Assembly (NCBI RefSeq): GCF_000463015.1
Contig: NC_022247.1
Location: forward strand, 1,798,001 to 1,862,000
Reading direction: 5' to 3'
Source of the DNA: Variovorax paradoxus B4
Lineage (GTDB): Bacteria > Pseudomonadota > Gammaproteobacteria > Burkholderiales > Burkholderiaceae_C
DNA: 64,000 nucleotides
In this document: piece after piece, positions 9,629 to 20,351 of the stretch
Layout: each line of letters begins with the position of its first letter
How positions within the stretch are numbered: position 1 is the stretch's first letter
Program-made: the position numbers and the translations under genes
The notes under the pieces: generated by a model
What the model saw: only the letters and a program-made list of their open reading frames with translations
Told to the model about the DNA's origin: nothing
Databases searched by the model: none

Positions 9629-11068
9629 TCAGCGAGGATGCGGGTCTGACGACAGCGGCGGCGCCACTTCCTCCAGCGGCTTGCACTCCGCATCGGCCGC
9701 ATAGCGCAGCGCCAGCAACCCCGCGACGATGACCAGCGTGGCGCCGATCGCGTAGCCCACCATCACCGCGCCTCGGCTCCCGGTTTCGATCAGGACGCCG
9801 AACAGCACAGGCGCCACGAAGCCGCCCGCGCCCATGCCGATGGCGTAGAAGATCGCGATGGCCATGGCCCGCATCTCGAGCGGGAACACTTCGCTGACCG
9901 TGAGGTAGGCGGAACTCGCCGCGGCCGAGGCCAGGAAGAACACCGCCGACCAGCACAGCGCCTGGCTGCGCGCATCGAGCCAGCCCATCATGAAGGCCCA
10001 GCCGGTGAACGCGAGCCCCACGCCCGCGAGCACGTAGGTCAGCGCGATCATCTTGCGCCGGCCCACGCTGTCGAACAGCGGACCCAGCAGCAGCGGCCCG
10101 AGCACGTTGCCGAGCGCGAACGGAAAGATGTAGAGCGCCACGTTGTCCTCGGCCACGCCGTAGAAGCGCGTGAGCACCAGCGCATAGGTGAAGAAGATCG
10201 CGTTGTAGAAGAAGGCCTGCGAAACCATCAGCGCCACCGCGACCACGCTGCGCGCGCGGTAGCGGCGCAGCAGCACATGCGCCACCTCGCCCATCGACGG
10301 GCTGCGGTGGTGCCCGCCGGCATACGTCACGCGGCCTTCCGCCAGCGCCAGCGGGCCGTGCTGTGCGCGAACCTCGGCCTCGATGGTCTCGACGATGCGC
10401 AGCGCCTCGTCGGCACGGCCATGCAACATCAGCCAGCGCGGGCTTTCGGGCACGTGGCGCCGCACCAGCAGGATGGCCACCGCCAGTACCGCGCCCAGCG
10501 CGAAACCCACGCGCCAGCCCCATACCGGACCGATCACGCGCGGATCGAGCAGCACCAGGCTGAGCCCGGCACCCAGCGCCGCGCCGATCCAGAAGCTGCC
10601 GTTGATTGCGAGGTTGACGCGGCCGCGCACGCGCGCCGGAATGAGCTCGTCGATGGCCGAGTTGATGGCCGCGTATTCGCCGCCGATGCCCAGGCCCGTG
10701 ATGAAACGGCAGAGTGCAAAAAAAGCGAAGTTCGGCGAGAACGCGGTGGCCAGCGTGCCCAGGGTGTAGACCACCAGCGTGACCAGGAACAGCTTCTTGC
10801 GCCCGAGCCGGTCGGTCAGGCGGCCGAAGAGCAGGGCGCCGATCACCGCGCCCGCGATGTAGATCGAGCCCGACCAGCCGATCTCGCCGGCGCTGAGCCC
10901 CAGCGTGTCGGGCCTCTCGAGCACGGCGCCGATCGAGCCGACCAGCGTTACCTCGAGGCCGTCGAGCACCCAGGCCACGCCGAGGGCGATCACCACGCGC
11001 CAGTGCCAGCGCGACCAGGGCAGGCGGTCGAGACGGGCGGGAATGTCGCTGTGCACCGCAGCTGTCAT
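9629..11068 (-). CDS. MFS transporter, sugar/aromatic-acid porter type
   Basis: This 479-residue protein has twelve predicted membrane helices. MFS motif A appears after helix 2 (GRLTDRLGRKKL) and again in the second half (DSVGRRK). RFITGLGIGGEYAAINSAID in helices 4-5 matches the sugar-porter and aromatic-acid:proton symporter branch. The substrate is unknown. It converges on the EgtB-like gene across a 58-base gap with a GC-rich dyad. The ModE-type regulator gene lies 36 bases upstream on the same strand and could be co-transcribed with it. Confidence 0.88.
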   Translation of the reverse strand: MTAAVHSDIPARLDRLPWSRWHWRVVIALGVAWVLDGLEVTLVGSIGAVLERPDTLGLSAGEIGWSGSIYIAGAVIGALLFGRLTDRLGRKKLFLVTLVVYTLGTLATAFSPNFAFFALCRFITGLGIGGEYAAINSAIDELIPARVRGRVNLAINGSFWIGAALGAGLSLVLLDPRVIGPVWGWRVGFALGAVLAVAILLVRRHVPESPRWLMLHGRADEALRIVETIEAEVRAQHGPLALAEGRVTYAGGHHRSPSMGEVAHVLLRRYRARSVVAVALMVSQAFFYNAIFFTYALVLTRFYGVAEDNVALYIFPFALGNVLGPLLLGPLFDSVGRRKMIALTYVLAGVGLAFTGWAFMMGWLDARSQALCWSAVFFLASAAASSAYLTVSEVFPLEMRAMAIAIFYAIGMGAGGFVAPVLFGVLIETGSRGAVMVGYAIGATLVIVAGLLALRYAADAECKPLEEVAPPLSSDPHPR

Positions 11069-11104
11069 GGGCTCAACCTTAACCCATGCGCCCGGACGGC
11101 CTCT

Positions 11105-12211
11105 TCAATGCCCGTGTGCCTTCTCGCGCTGGAAGGTCCACCAGGGCAGCAGCGCGCGCAGCGACTGCACCTCGCCGCTGTCGGCGGCTTCGTAGCCGGG
11201 CAGCGTCCCCAGCAGGTGCTGCCAGTTCGCGCTGCGCAGCACCGCCACCAGCGCCTGGAGGGCGGGCTGGTCGAGCGCCGACTTGAGGCAGGCCAGGTGA
11301 TAGCGCTCGCGCACCAGGGGCACGAAGTCGAGCCCTTCGGCGTGGGCGGCCGACTCGAGCCCGAGCCCGGCATCGGCCTGCCCGGACGCCACGGCATGCG
11401 CGACGGCGGCATGCGAGGTTTCGCAGCGTTCATAGCCCGTGAGCGCAGGGGCATCGAGCCCGGCCTGCGCCAGCAGCTCGTCCAGCAGCACGCGCGTGCC
11501 GGTGCCGATGGCCCGATTGACGTAGCGCGCGCGCAGCCGCGCCACGTCGGCCAGCGAGCGCAGGTTGAGCGGATTGCCCGGCGCCACGAGCAGGCCCTGC
11601 GTGCGCCGCGCGAATCCGATCAGCTTGTGCTGCCCGGGCTTGAGCAGCGGCTGGTACGTGCGCTGGGCCAGCGAGCCGCGCGGCGGATGCTCCAGCGTGT
11701 GAAAGCCCGCCATCACGCAGCGGCCCTGGTTGAGCGCGCGGATCGCATCGACGCTGCCGGTGAATTGGATGTCCAGGTGCAGCTGCGCGGTGCCCGCCGC
11801 ATGGGTGCGCAGCAGCGCGAGTGCATCGTCGTGGCTCGCCTGCAGGCTCAGCACATGGGTGCGGTCGTCGAAGGCCAGGGCGAAGGCGCGCTCGAGTTCG
11901 GCATGCAGCGCCTCGATCTGCGGCGCCAGCCGGGCCTGGGCCTGGCGCTCGGCCCACAGCAGCTTGTCGCCGAATTCGGAAAGCTGCGCGCGCTGGCCCC
12001 GCTCACCCTGCACCAGGGGATGGCCGAGCGCCTGTTCCCAGTGCTTCAGCTCGCCCCACACGTGGCGGTAGGACAGGTCGAGCGCGCGCGACGCGGCCGA
12101 GATGGAGCCGTGCTCGCGCACCGCCTGCAGGATCTGCATCAGCGGATTGCGGATCTGCCGCGATCCGTTGCGGCGGGGCCGGATCGCGTAGGAAAGGTCG
12201 ATCTGTTGCAC
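11105..12211 (-). CDS. ModE-type winged-helix regulator with C-terminal periplasmic-binding-protein-like domain
   Basis: This 368-residue one-component regulator begins with a ModE/LysR-like winged helix (SISAASRALDLSYRHVWGEL at about 36-55). A substrate-binding-protein-like domain follows from about residue 120 to the end (LHLDIQFTGSVDAIRALNQG; GLLVAPGNPLNLRSLADVAR). In many proteobacteria this architecture senses molybdate, tungstate or the cofactor and controls molybdoenzyme or tungstate/molybdate transport genes. The window has both types of target: the tungstate transporter at 23173 with its dyad, and a molybdenum hydroxylase cluster at 27330. The link is inferred, not shown by adjacency. 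Confidence 0.8.
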   Translation of the reverse strand: MQQIDLSYAIRPRRNGSRQIRNPLMQILQAVREHGSISAASRALDLSYRHVWGELKHWEQALGHPLVQGERGQRAQLSEFGDKLLWAERQAQARLAPQIEALHAELERAFALAFDDRTHVLSLQASHDDALALLRTHAAGTAQLHLDIQFTGSVDAIRALNQGRCVMAGFHTLEHPPRGSLAQRTYQPLLKPGQHKLIGFARRTQGLLVAPGNPLNLRSLADVARLRARYVNRAIGTGTRVLLDELLAQAGLDAPALTGYERCETSHAAVAHAVASGQADAGLGLESAAHAEGLDFVPLVRERYHLACLKSALDQPALQALVAVLRSANWQHLLGTLPGYEAADSGEVQSLRALLPWWTFQREKAHGH

Positions 12212-12276
12212 GGGGGCTGGCGGGAAATGGAGGCCGGCTCATTATGCAGAGCCGTCCATTGCCTGCCTGCCGTGCG

Positions 12277-13632
12277 TCAGGCTGTTTCTGCGAGGGCGTC
12301 GGCCAGGGCGTTGACGAGGCGGTCGATCTCGGCCTTCTCGGAAATGAAGGGCGGTGCGAGCTGGATCGTGTCGCCGCCGTAGCGCACGTAGAAGCCCTTC
12401 TTCCAGCAGTTCATGGCGATCTCGTACGGGCGGCGTGCCGGCTCCCCCGGCAGGGCGGCGATCGTGATGCCCGCCGCCAGGCCGTAGTTGCGGATGTCCG
12501 TCACGTGCTTGCTGCCCTTGAGGCTGTGCACCGCGTTCTCGAAGTGTGGCGCGAGCGCCTGCACGCGGCCGATCATGTCTTCCTTCTGCAGCACGTCGAG
12601 CGCCGCGATGCCGGCGGCGCAGGCCACCGGGTGCGCGCCGTAGGTGTAGCCGTGCGGGAATTCGAGCATGTAGTCGGGCCCGCCGGCCGCCATGAAGGTG
12701 TCGTAGATCTCCTTGCTGGCGATCACCGCGCCCATCGGCTGCGCGCCGTTGGTCACCTGCTTGGCGATGTTCATGATGTCGGGCGTCACGCCAAAGGCTT
12801 CGGCACCCGTGAGCGCGCCGCAGCGGCCGAAACCGGTGATGACCTCGTCGAAGATCAGGAGGATGTTGTTGGCGGTGCAGATGTCGCGCAGGCGCTTCAG
12901 GTAGCCCTTGGGCGGAATCACCACGCCGGCCGAGCCCGCGAAGGGCTCCACGATCACGGCCGCGATGTTCGACGCATCGTGCAGCGCGATCAGGTCGAGC
13001 AGGCGGTCGGCCAGCTCGGCGCCGTTCTCCGACATGCCGCGCGTGAAGGCGTTGCCTGCAATCTGCGTGTGCGGCAGGTGGTCCGCTTCCACGCCCTGGC
13101 CGAAGAGCTTGCGGTTGGCCGCGATGCCGCCCACCGAGATGCCGCCGAAGTTGACGCCGTGGTAGCCCTTTTCGCGGCCGATCAGGCGCGTCTTGCTCGC
13201 GAGACCCTTGGTGCGCCAGTAGGCGCGCGCCATCTTGAGCGAGGTGTCGGCGGCTTCGGAGCCCGAGCCGGTGAAGAACACGTAGTCCAGCCCCGCGGGC
13301 GTGAGCTCCTTGAGCTTGTTGGCTAACTCGAACGAGAGCGGATGGCCGAACTGGAAGGCGGGCGAGTAGTCGAGCCTGGCGATCTGGCGGCTCACCGCCT
13401 CGGTGATCTCGGGGCGGCCGTGGCCGAGGCCCGAGCACCACAGGCCCGAGAGGCCGTCGAAGATCTTGCGGCCGTCGCCATCGGTGAAGTAGGCGCCCTT
13501 GGCCTCCACGATCATGCGCGGATCGGCCTTGAAGTTGCGGTTGCCGGTGTAGGGCATCCAGTGCGCGTCGAGCCAGGCGGCGTCGGTGCGCAGGGCGGGC
13601 GTCGGTTCGATGGCGGGCGTTGCAAGGGTCAT
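12277..13632 (-). CDS. Class III (omega) aminotransferase, beta-alanine/omega-amino acid:pyruvate type
   Basis: This 451-residue PLP enzyme has the class III layout. The PLP-phosphate region is TGSGSEAADTSLKMARAYWR at 121-140, Asp262 (FDEVITGFGR) contacts the pyridine nitrogen, and Lys291 (NIAKQVTNG) is the Schiff-base lysine. Sequence style fits the omega-amino acid:pyruvate transaminases that use beta-alanine, putrescine-like or aromatic amines. The amine donor cannot be told. It is transcribed divergently from a LysR gene that is its likely regulator. Confidence 0.88.
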   Translation of the reverse strand: MTLATPAIEPTPALRTDAAWLDAHWMPYTGNRNFKADPRMIVEAKGAYFTDGDGRKIFDGLSGLWCSGLGHGRPEITEAVSRQIARLDYSPAFQFGHPLSFELANKLKELTPAGLDYVFFTGSGSEAADTSLKMARAYWRTKGLASKTRLIGREKGYHGVNFGGISVGGIAANRKLFGQGVEADHLPHTQIAGNAFTRGMSENGAELADRLLDLIALHDASNIAAVIVEPFAGSAGVVIPPKGYLKRLRDICTANNILLIFDEVITGFGRCGALTGAEAFGVTPDIMNIAKQVTNGAQPMGAVIASKEIYDTFMAAGGPDYMLEFPHGYTYGAHPVACAAGIAALDVLQKEDMIGRVQALAPHFENAVHSLKGSKHVTDIRNYGLAAGITIAALPGEPARRPYEIAMNCWKKGFYVRYGGDTIQLAPPFISEKAEIDRLVNALADALAETA

Positions 13633-13728
13633 GGCGCTTCCCGCGCAGGGCGGGCTCCAAAAGGGTGATGAGGTACACCGATTGTTGGCAGAGCCTTCAG
13701 TGTGGAGAATGGCGCAATATCAATGTTC

Positions 13729-13748
13729 ACTTGACACTTTATGCAAGT
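13729..13748. promoter_or_regulatory. LysR-type inverted repeat between the aminotransferase and LysR genes
   Basis: ACTTG and CAAGT are separated by ten bases, a dyad of LysR-box type. It overlaps the first candidate ATG of the LysR gene (13741) and contains TTGACA at 13731-13736. Lying between divergent genes, it is a likely autoregulatory and target operator; this is inferred from position and symmetry only. Confidence 0.4.
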
Positions 13749-14688
13749 AAAGGCGAAAGCCCAAAACAGTGCTCGCAACCGTGCCGTCTTGGGGCAGCTC
13801 AGCGACATGGACCTGCGCCTGCTCAAGGTGTTCAAGAGCGTGGTCGACTGCGGCGGCATGGCGGCGGCGGAGCTGGAGCTCAACATCGGCACCTCCACCG
13901 TGAGCCGGCACGTGAAGGACCTGGAAACCCGGCTCGGCCTGGTGCTGTGCCGGCGCGGCCGGGCCGGCTTCGCGCTCACGGCCGAGGGCCAGCGCGTGTA
14001 CGACGAGACGCTGCGCCTGCTGGCCTCGGTCGACGCCTTTCGCGGCAGCATCGACGACATCCACAACCGCATGGGCGGCCAGCTCGACGTGGCGCTGTTC
14101 GACAAGACGGCCACCAACCCGAAGGCGCGCATCGGCGAAGCCATCGCGCGCTTCACCGAACTTGCGCCAGAGGTGAACTTGGCGGTGCATGTGGGCTCGA
14201 TCAACGCCATAGAGCAGGGCGTGCTCGAAGGCAACTTCCAGATCGGCATCATCCCGGCGCACCGCGCCTCGAAGAGCCTGGTGTACGCCGACCTGTTCGA
14301 CGAGACGATGCTGCTGTATTGCGGCGCGGGGCATCCGCTCTTCGGCAGCAGCCACGCAAAGCTCACGTGGGCGAAGCTGCGCGAGCATCACTTCGCGGGC
14401 CTGGGCTACCACTCGCCCAACATGGAACTGAGCCACCGCGCCAGGCTGTCGCGCAGGGCCACGGGCTTCGACCAGGAGGCGATTGCGACGCTGATTCTTT
14501 CGGGGCGCTTCCTGGGCTTTCTGCCTGACCACTATGCGCAGGTGTTCGAGCAGCGCGGGCTGATGAAGGCCGTGCTGCCGGCGCGGTTCAACTACGCGTG
14601 CCGGTTCGTGAGCTTGCTGCGGCGGTCGCCGAAGCCTTCACGGGCGGTGCTGGCGTTTCAGGAGTGCCTGGAGAAGGCGCATGCCTGA
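13741..14688 (+). CDS. LysR family transcriptional regulator
   Basis: The N-terminal winged helix is plain (LRLLKVFKSVVDCGGMAAAE then NIGTSTVSRHVKDLETRLGL), followed by a LysR substrate-binding domain. It is divergent from the class III aminotransferase gene, the usual position for a regulator of its neighbour. The longest form is 315 residues from 13741, but that ATG lies inside the dyad at 13729-13748 and has no ribosome binding site. The ATG at 13807, just before LRLLKVF, would give 293 residues. The short VLGQLSD stretch before it looks conserved in type, so the longer form is kept. The effector is unknown. Confidence 0.85.
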   Translation: MQVKAKAQNSARNRAVLGQLSDMDLRLLKVFKSVVDCGGMAAAELELNIGTSTVSRHVKDLETRLGLVLCRRGRAGFALTAEGQRVYDETLRLLASVDAFRGSIDDIHNRMGGQLDVALFDKTATNPKARIGEAIARFTELAPEVNLAVHVGSINAIEQGVLEGNFQIGIIPAHRASKSLVYADLFDETMLLYCGAGHPLFGSSHAKLTWAKLREHHFAGLGYHSPNMELSHRARLSRRATGFDQEAIATLILSGRFLGFLPDHYAQVFEQRGLMKAVLPARFNYACRFVSLLRRSPKPSRAVLAFQECLEKAHA

Positions 14689-14802
14689 ATTCGGGGTGCG
14701 ATCACGCCGGACGGGAGCGTGATTCAGAGCAGTCGTTGATCGGCGGTACTCCACCAGCGTGCCCACGGTGGCCTCGTGCACCCGCCCTGAAAACCGATTC
14801 GA

Positions 14803-15591
14803 CTACCGCTGCCCGCCGCCAGGCAGCAACAGATGCTTGGCGCCGATGTGCGCCTCCATCTCGTGCATGTGCGCCTCGGCATCGACCATGTGCTCGGCCA
14901 TCAGGCGGCGCACGGTTTCGGCGTCTTCGCGGCGGTAGGCGTCGAGCAACTGGGTGTGATAGTCGACGTTGGCCTCGCCGAAATGGTGGTGGTCCAGCGC
15001 CTTCTTGTAGACCACGAGGTCGCGCAGCAGGTCGTTGAGGAAGCGGCACATGAAGGACAGCACCGGATTGGGGCAGGCCTCGGCCAGCATGGTGTGAAAC
15101 GCGAGCTCGGCCTCGCGCTGCGTGCGCAGTTCGTCCTCGTTGGTGGGCTCTATCGTGCAAAGGCGCACGTTGGCTTCGAGCCGCTCGAACTGCTCGGGCG
15201 TCAGCCTGCCGACGACGCTCACGGCCAGCTCGGGCTCCAGCACCTTGCGCAGCTGGTAGATGTGGTGCCCGTCCAGGTGGTGAAAGTGCAGGAAGTTGCG
15301 CAGCGGCTCCGACGCATGGTCGACCGACACCTGCTGCAGGTAGGCGCCGCCGCCGGGGCCGGTGCGGATGGAGACCAGCCCGCGCACCTCCAGCGCCTTC
15401 AACGCCTCGCGCACCGTGCTCTTCGAATAGCCGAAGAGCTCGATCAGTTCCTTCTCGTTCGGCAGCCGGTCGCCGGGCTGCTTGCGCTCGGCAACGATCC
15501 AGCGCTTGACGTCCTCGACGATGACGTCGGAGAGCTTCTGCCGTTTGGCACGGGTGTGTCCAAAGGTCATGGCGTCCTGCGTCGATTTCAT
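14803..15591 (-). CDS. GntR/FadR family regulator with FCD effector domain
   Basis: This 262-residue regulator has a GntR winged helix at about 20-85 (PGDRLPNEKELIELFGYSKS then TVREALKALEVRGLV) and an all-helical FCD domain after it. The FCD domain carries metal-ligand-type residues (RKVLEPELAV; AELAFHTMLAEAC; YHTQLLDAY; HMVDAEAHMHEMEAH). FCD regulators usually respond to an organic acid that is a substrate of the operon they control. It is divergent from the Liv-type transporter and hydrolase genes and is their probable repressor. A second in-frame ATG lies seven codons in. Confidence 0.88.
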   Translation of the reverse strand: MKSTQDAMTFGHTRAKRQKLSDVIVEDVKRWIVAERKQPGDRLPNEKELIELFGYSKSTVREALKALEVRGLVSIRTGPGGGAYLQQVSVDHASEPLRNFLHFHHLDGHHIYQLRKVLEPELAVSVVGRLTPEQFERLEANVRLCTIEPTNEDELRTQREAELAFHTMLAEACPNPVLSFMCRFLNDLLRDLVVYKKALDHHHFGEANVDYHTQLLDAYRREDAETVRRLMAEHMVDAEAHMHEMEAHIGAKHLLLPGGGQR

Positions 15592-15669
15592 GCGTAAAGG
15601 GTCATTTCGGGGTGATGAGGGGCTCTGAGCAGGTATCGGGCCCGGACCTGCCGGATTTTGGCACGGCCA

Positions 15670-15698
15670 TTGCTAGCGGGTTTTTACCAGCATATTAA
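15670..15698 (+). promoter_or_regulatory. Candidate sigma-70 promoter of the Liv-type transporter operon
   Basis: TTGCTA at 15670-15675 and TATTAA at 15693-15698 are 17 bases apart in a conspicuously AT-rich patch (about 15680-15720), 80 bases before the binding-protein start. The AT-rich run also suits binding by the divergently encoded FCD regulator, but no clear operator half-sites were found. Confidence 0.4.
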
Positions 15699-15777
15699 TC
15701 ATATTTATCCGCTTAAATTCGTTGCCGACTTCAGGCAGCACCTTTCTCTTCCCTCCCATCCACGTCCGGAGAATCCC

Positions 15778-16983
15778 ATGCAACGCAGACACCTTCTTCA
15801 GCTCGCCGCCCTGTCGGCCGCTCCCGCCTCGCTCCTGGCCGGCCGCGCGGCCTTCGCCCAATCGGCCGATGCGATCCGCTTCGGCTGCCCGGTTCCGATG
15901 TCGGGCGCCTTCGCGGCCAACGGCAAGTTCGCCGACCTGGGCATGAAGCTGGCCATCGAGCAGTACGGCAGCGTGCTGAAGCGCCCGCTGGCCTACACGG
16001 TGCTCGACACCGAAGGCAAGCCGGCCACAGCGGTGCGCAAGGTGCAGGAAGCCTCGCAGCAGCAGGGCGCCAAGTTCTTCGCGGGCGGCATCCTGTCGTC
16101 CGAAGCGCTGGCCATGGGCAAGGAGGCCGAGAAGGCCGGCGGCGTCTTCATCACCACCGCGGGTGCGGACGAGATCACGGGCAAGGACTGCAACCCGGCC
16201 ACCTTCCGCTGGTCGGTGCCCACCTTCGGCGCCATCGAGCAGACGGTGCGCCCGCTGATCGCCACCATGCCGAAGGCCAAGCGCTGGTACACCATCACGC
16301 CGCAGTACGTGTTCGGCGAAGGCCTGCTGGGCGCGGCCAAGAACATCTTCCAGGAGAAGGGCATCGAGCACGTGGGCAACAGCTACCACTCGCTCAATGA
16401 GAAGGAGTTCAGCGGCTATCTCACCAACGCCATGGCCGCCAAGCCCGACGTGCTGCTGCTGCTGAACTTCGGCGCACAGTCGTCGGCCGCGCTGCGCCAG
16501 GCGGTGAGCTTCGGCATGCACAAGAACATGACGATCCTCATGGCCTGGGCCTCGGGCCTGGAGCAGTTCGACGAGCTGGGCGCCGACCTGTGCGACGGCG
16601 TCTACTTCGGCGCGCAGTACTGGCACACCGCCGACACCACCCTCAACAAGGACCTGGTGAAGCTCACGGCCGACAAGCTCAAGATCGTGCCCAACTACAG
16701 CCTGGCGGGCTCGTATGTCTGCACCAAGATCCTCATCGACGGCATCGTGAAGGCGGGCACCGTGGACCAGAAGGCCGTCATCGCGGCGCTCGAAGGCATG
16801 AAGTACGAGGGGCTCACGGGCACGGAAGAAATCCGCAAGGCCGACCACCAGGTCATCAAGGACTACTACCTGCTCAAGGGCAAGGCCAAGTCGAAGATGA
16901 AGAACCCGGCCGACTATGTGGACGTGGTGAGTTCGGGCAAGTCCTTCCTTGCAGTAGACAAGACCGGCTGCAAGCTGGCCTGA
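15778..16983 (+). CDS. Branched-chain-amino-acid-type ABC transporter substrate-binding protein (LivK/type 1 fold)
   Basis: This 401-residue protein has a secretory signal with a twin-Arg start (RRHLLQ, then a hydrophobic core ending RAAFA) and a type 1 periplasmic binding fold (DAIRFGCPVPMSGAFAANGK; QGAKFFAGGILSSEALAMGK; RWYTITPQYVFGEGLLGAAK). It captures a ligand in the periplasm for the LivHM permease encoded 26 bases downstream. Family resemblance to amino-acid receptors does not fix the ligand. The two hydrolases at the end of the operon suggest an amide, ureido or peptide-like compound. Confidence 0.9.
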   Translation: MQRRHLLQLAALSAAPASLLAGRAAFAQSADAIRFGCPVPMSGAFAANGKFADLGMKLAIEQYGSVLKRPLAYTVLDTEGKPATAVRKVQEASQQQGAKFFAGGILSSEALAMGKEAEKAGGVFITTAGADEITGKDCNPATFRWSVPTFGAIEQTVRPLIATMPKAKRWYTITPQYVFGEGLLGAAKNIFQEKGIEHVGNSYHSLNEKEFSGYLTNAMAAKPDVLLLLNFGAQSSAALRQAVSFGMHKNMTILMAWASGLEQFDELGADLCDGVYFGAQYWHTADTTLNKDLVKLTADKLKIVPNYSLAGSYVCTKILIDGIVKAGTVDQKAVIAALEGMKYEGLTGTEEIRKADHQVIKDYYLLKGKAKSKMKNPADYVDVVSSGKSFLAVDKTGCKLA

Positions 16984-17008
16984 GGCCGCAAAGGACACCG
17001 ACGCGCGC

Positions 17009-17869
17009 ATGACCGTCTACCTGCTCCAGACCATCAACGGAATCGGCATCGGCATGCTGTATTTCCTGCTGGCCGTTGGCTTGTCCATCGTGTTCGGCCT
17101 GCTGCGCTTCGTGAATTTTGCGCACGGGGCTTTCTATCTGCTGGGCGCGTACCTGTGCTTTCAGGCCATGCAATGGGGGCTCGACTTCTGGGCCGCGCTG
17201 GTGCTGGTGCCGCTGTGCGTGGGCGCGCTGGGCTGGCTGGCCGAGAAGCTGCTGCTGCGCCGCGTCTATGCCAAGGCGCACGAGTTCCACATTCTCGTGA
17301 CCGTGGGGCTTGCGCTCGCGGTGCAGGAGATCGTCATCGTGTTCTGGGGGCCGCTCGGCAACAGCGTGGCGACGCCCGAGCTGCTGCAGGGCGTGGTGAT
17401 GTGGGGCAGCTTCATCTATCCCAAGTACCGGCTGTTCGTGATCGGCTTCACCGCCGTGCTCGCGGTGCTGCTGTGGTGGGTGCTCGAAGGCACGCGCCTG
17501 GGCAGCGCGGTGCGCGCGGGCAGCGAATCGACCGAGATGGTGTCGCTGCTCGGCATCAATGTGTTCCGGGTGTTCAGCCTGGTGTTCGCGCTGGGTGCGG
17601 CCACCGCGGCACTGGCCGGCGTGCTGGCCGCGCCGATCCGGGGCGCGGAGCCTTTCATGGGCGTGGAGGCGCTCAGCGTGGCTTTCGTGGTGGTGGTGAT
17701 CGGCGGGCTCGGCAGCTTCGGCGGCGCGCTGGTCGGCGGCCTCTTGATCGGCATCGTGCAGAGCCTCATGAGCACCATCTGGCCGCCGGGCGCGAGCCTG
17801 ATGATCTATGTCGCGATGGGGGCCGTGCTGCTGTTGCGCCCGCATGGCCTGCTCGGCCGCAGAGGATGA
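17009..17869 (+). CDS. Liv-type ABC transporter permease (LivH family)
   Basis: This 286-residue inner-membrane permease has about eight hydrophobic segments and LivH signatures (FGLLRFVNFAHGAFYLLGAY at 31-50; GINVFRVFSLVFALGAATAA; VVVIGGLGSFGGALVGGLLI). It forms one half of the transport channel with LivM. Its stop overlaps the livM-like start (ATGA at 17866), so the two permease halves are probably made in equal amounts. Confidence 0.92.
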   Translation: MTVYLLQTINGIGIGMLYFLLAVGLSIVFGLLRFVNFAHGAFYLLGAYLCFQAMQWGLDFWAALVLVPLCVGALGWLAEKLLLRRVYAKAHEFHILVTVGLALAVQEIVIVFWGPLGNSVATPELLQGVVMWGSFIYPKYRLFVIGFTAVLAVLLWWVLEGTRLGSAVRAGSESTEMVSLLGINVFRVFSLVFALGAATAALAGVLAAPIRGAEPFMGVEALSVAFVVVVIGGLGSFGGALVGGLLIGIVQSLMSTIWPPGASLMIYVAMGAVLLLRPHGLLGRRG

Positions 17870-18836
17870 ACACCGCCATGCCCAAAAAAATCACTTTCCT
17901 GCTGGCGCTCGTCGTTGCGCTGGTCCTGCCGCTGGTGCTGCGCTCGGGTTCGCTCGCGAGCGAGGTGCTGATCTATGCGCTGGCGGCCCTGGGCTGCAAC
18001 CTGCTGCTGGGCTACACGGGGCTGCTGTCGTTCGGGCAGGGCATCTTCTTCGGGCTGGGCAGCTACACCATCGCGATCCTGCTCACGCGGCTTTCTCTGC
18101 CGATGCCGCTTGCCTTGCTTGCGGCCATTGCCATGGGCGCATTGGGCGCGGCGGTGGTCGGCTGGGTCGCGATCCGCCAGCGCGGCACCTATTTCGTGAT
18201 GCTCACGCTGGCCTTCGCGCAGATGTTCTATTTCGTGGCGTACACCGCTTCGGGACTCACGGGCGGCGACAACGGGCTGCTCGACGTGCCGCGCCCCGCC
18301 TTCATGGACACGCCCTGGAAGTACTACGCCTTCGTGGCCGTGATGTTCCTCATCGCCTTCGGCCTGCTGCTGCGCGTGACCGATTCGGTCTTCGGCCGCA
18401 CGCTGCTCGCCATCCGCGACAACGAGGACCGCGCCGCCGCGGTGGGCTACGACCTCAAGCGCTTCAAGCTGCTGGCCTTCGTGATCTCGGGCGCCGTCAC
18501 CGGCCTGGCGGGCGGGCTGCACGCCATGATGACCGGCATCGCGCCGCTGTCGAATGCCGAGTACCACACGAGCGAGATGATCCTGGTCATTACCGTGATC
18601 GGCGGCACCGGCAACCTGTTTGCCTCGGTGCTGGGCTCGGCCTTCTACGTGCTGCTGGCCGACTGGCTCTCCACGCTGTGGCCGCGGTGGCTGCTGTTGC
18701 TGGGGCTCTTGCTGATCGGCGTGAGCATCGGCATGCAGCGCGGCCTCTGGGGCCTGGGCGAAAGCGCATGGCGCCGTGTGTTCCGCAAGGCGCCGCCTTC
18801 GGTGGCGGCCGCGCCTGGCGTGAAGGGAGAAAAGGC

Positions 18837-18840
<4 letters not shown>
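17866..18840 (+). CDS. Liv-type ABC transporter permease (LivM family)
   Basis: This 324-residue membrane protein carries LivM signatures (NLLLGYTGLLSFGQGIFFGL; RIRDNED-like loop AIRDNEDRAAAVGYD; VIGGTGNLFASVLGSAFYVL). It pairs with the LivH-like protein as the channel of the same transporter. An ATG at 17878 is an alternative start, but the one at 17866 gives the four-base overlap seen throughout this operon. The C-terminus is a short basic and Ala-rich cytoplasmic tail. Confidence 0.92.
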
Positions 18841-20317
<1,477 letters not shown>

Positions 20318-20351
20318 GGCTTCGCGCATCCCTTCTTCTTTTTGCAAAGCC

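Noticed and set aside
14701..14723. ATCACGC/GCGTGAT hairpin between the LysR and FCD genes as a terminator
   Set aside because: The stem is short, the loop is nine bases and there is no T-run; it may end transcripts weakly but cannot be called.
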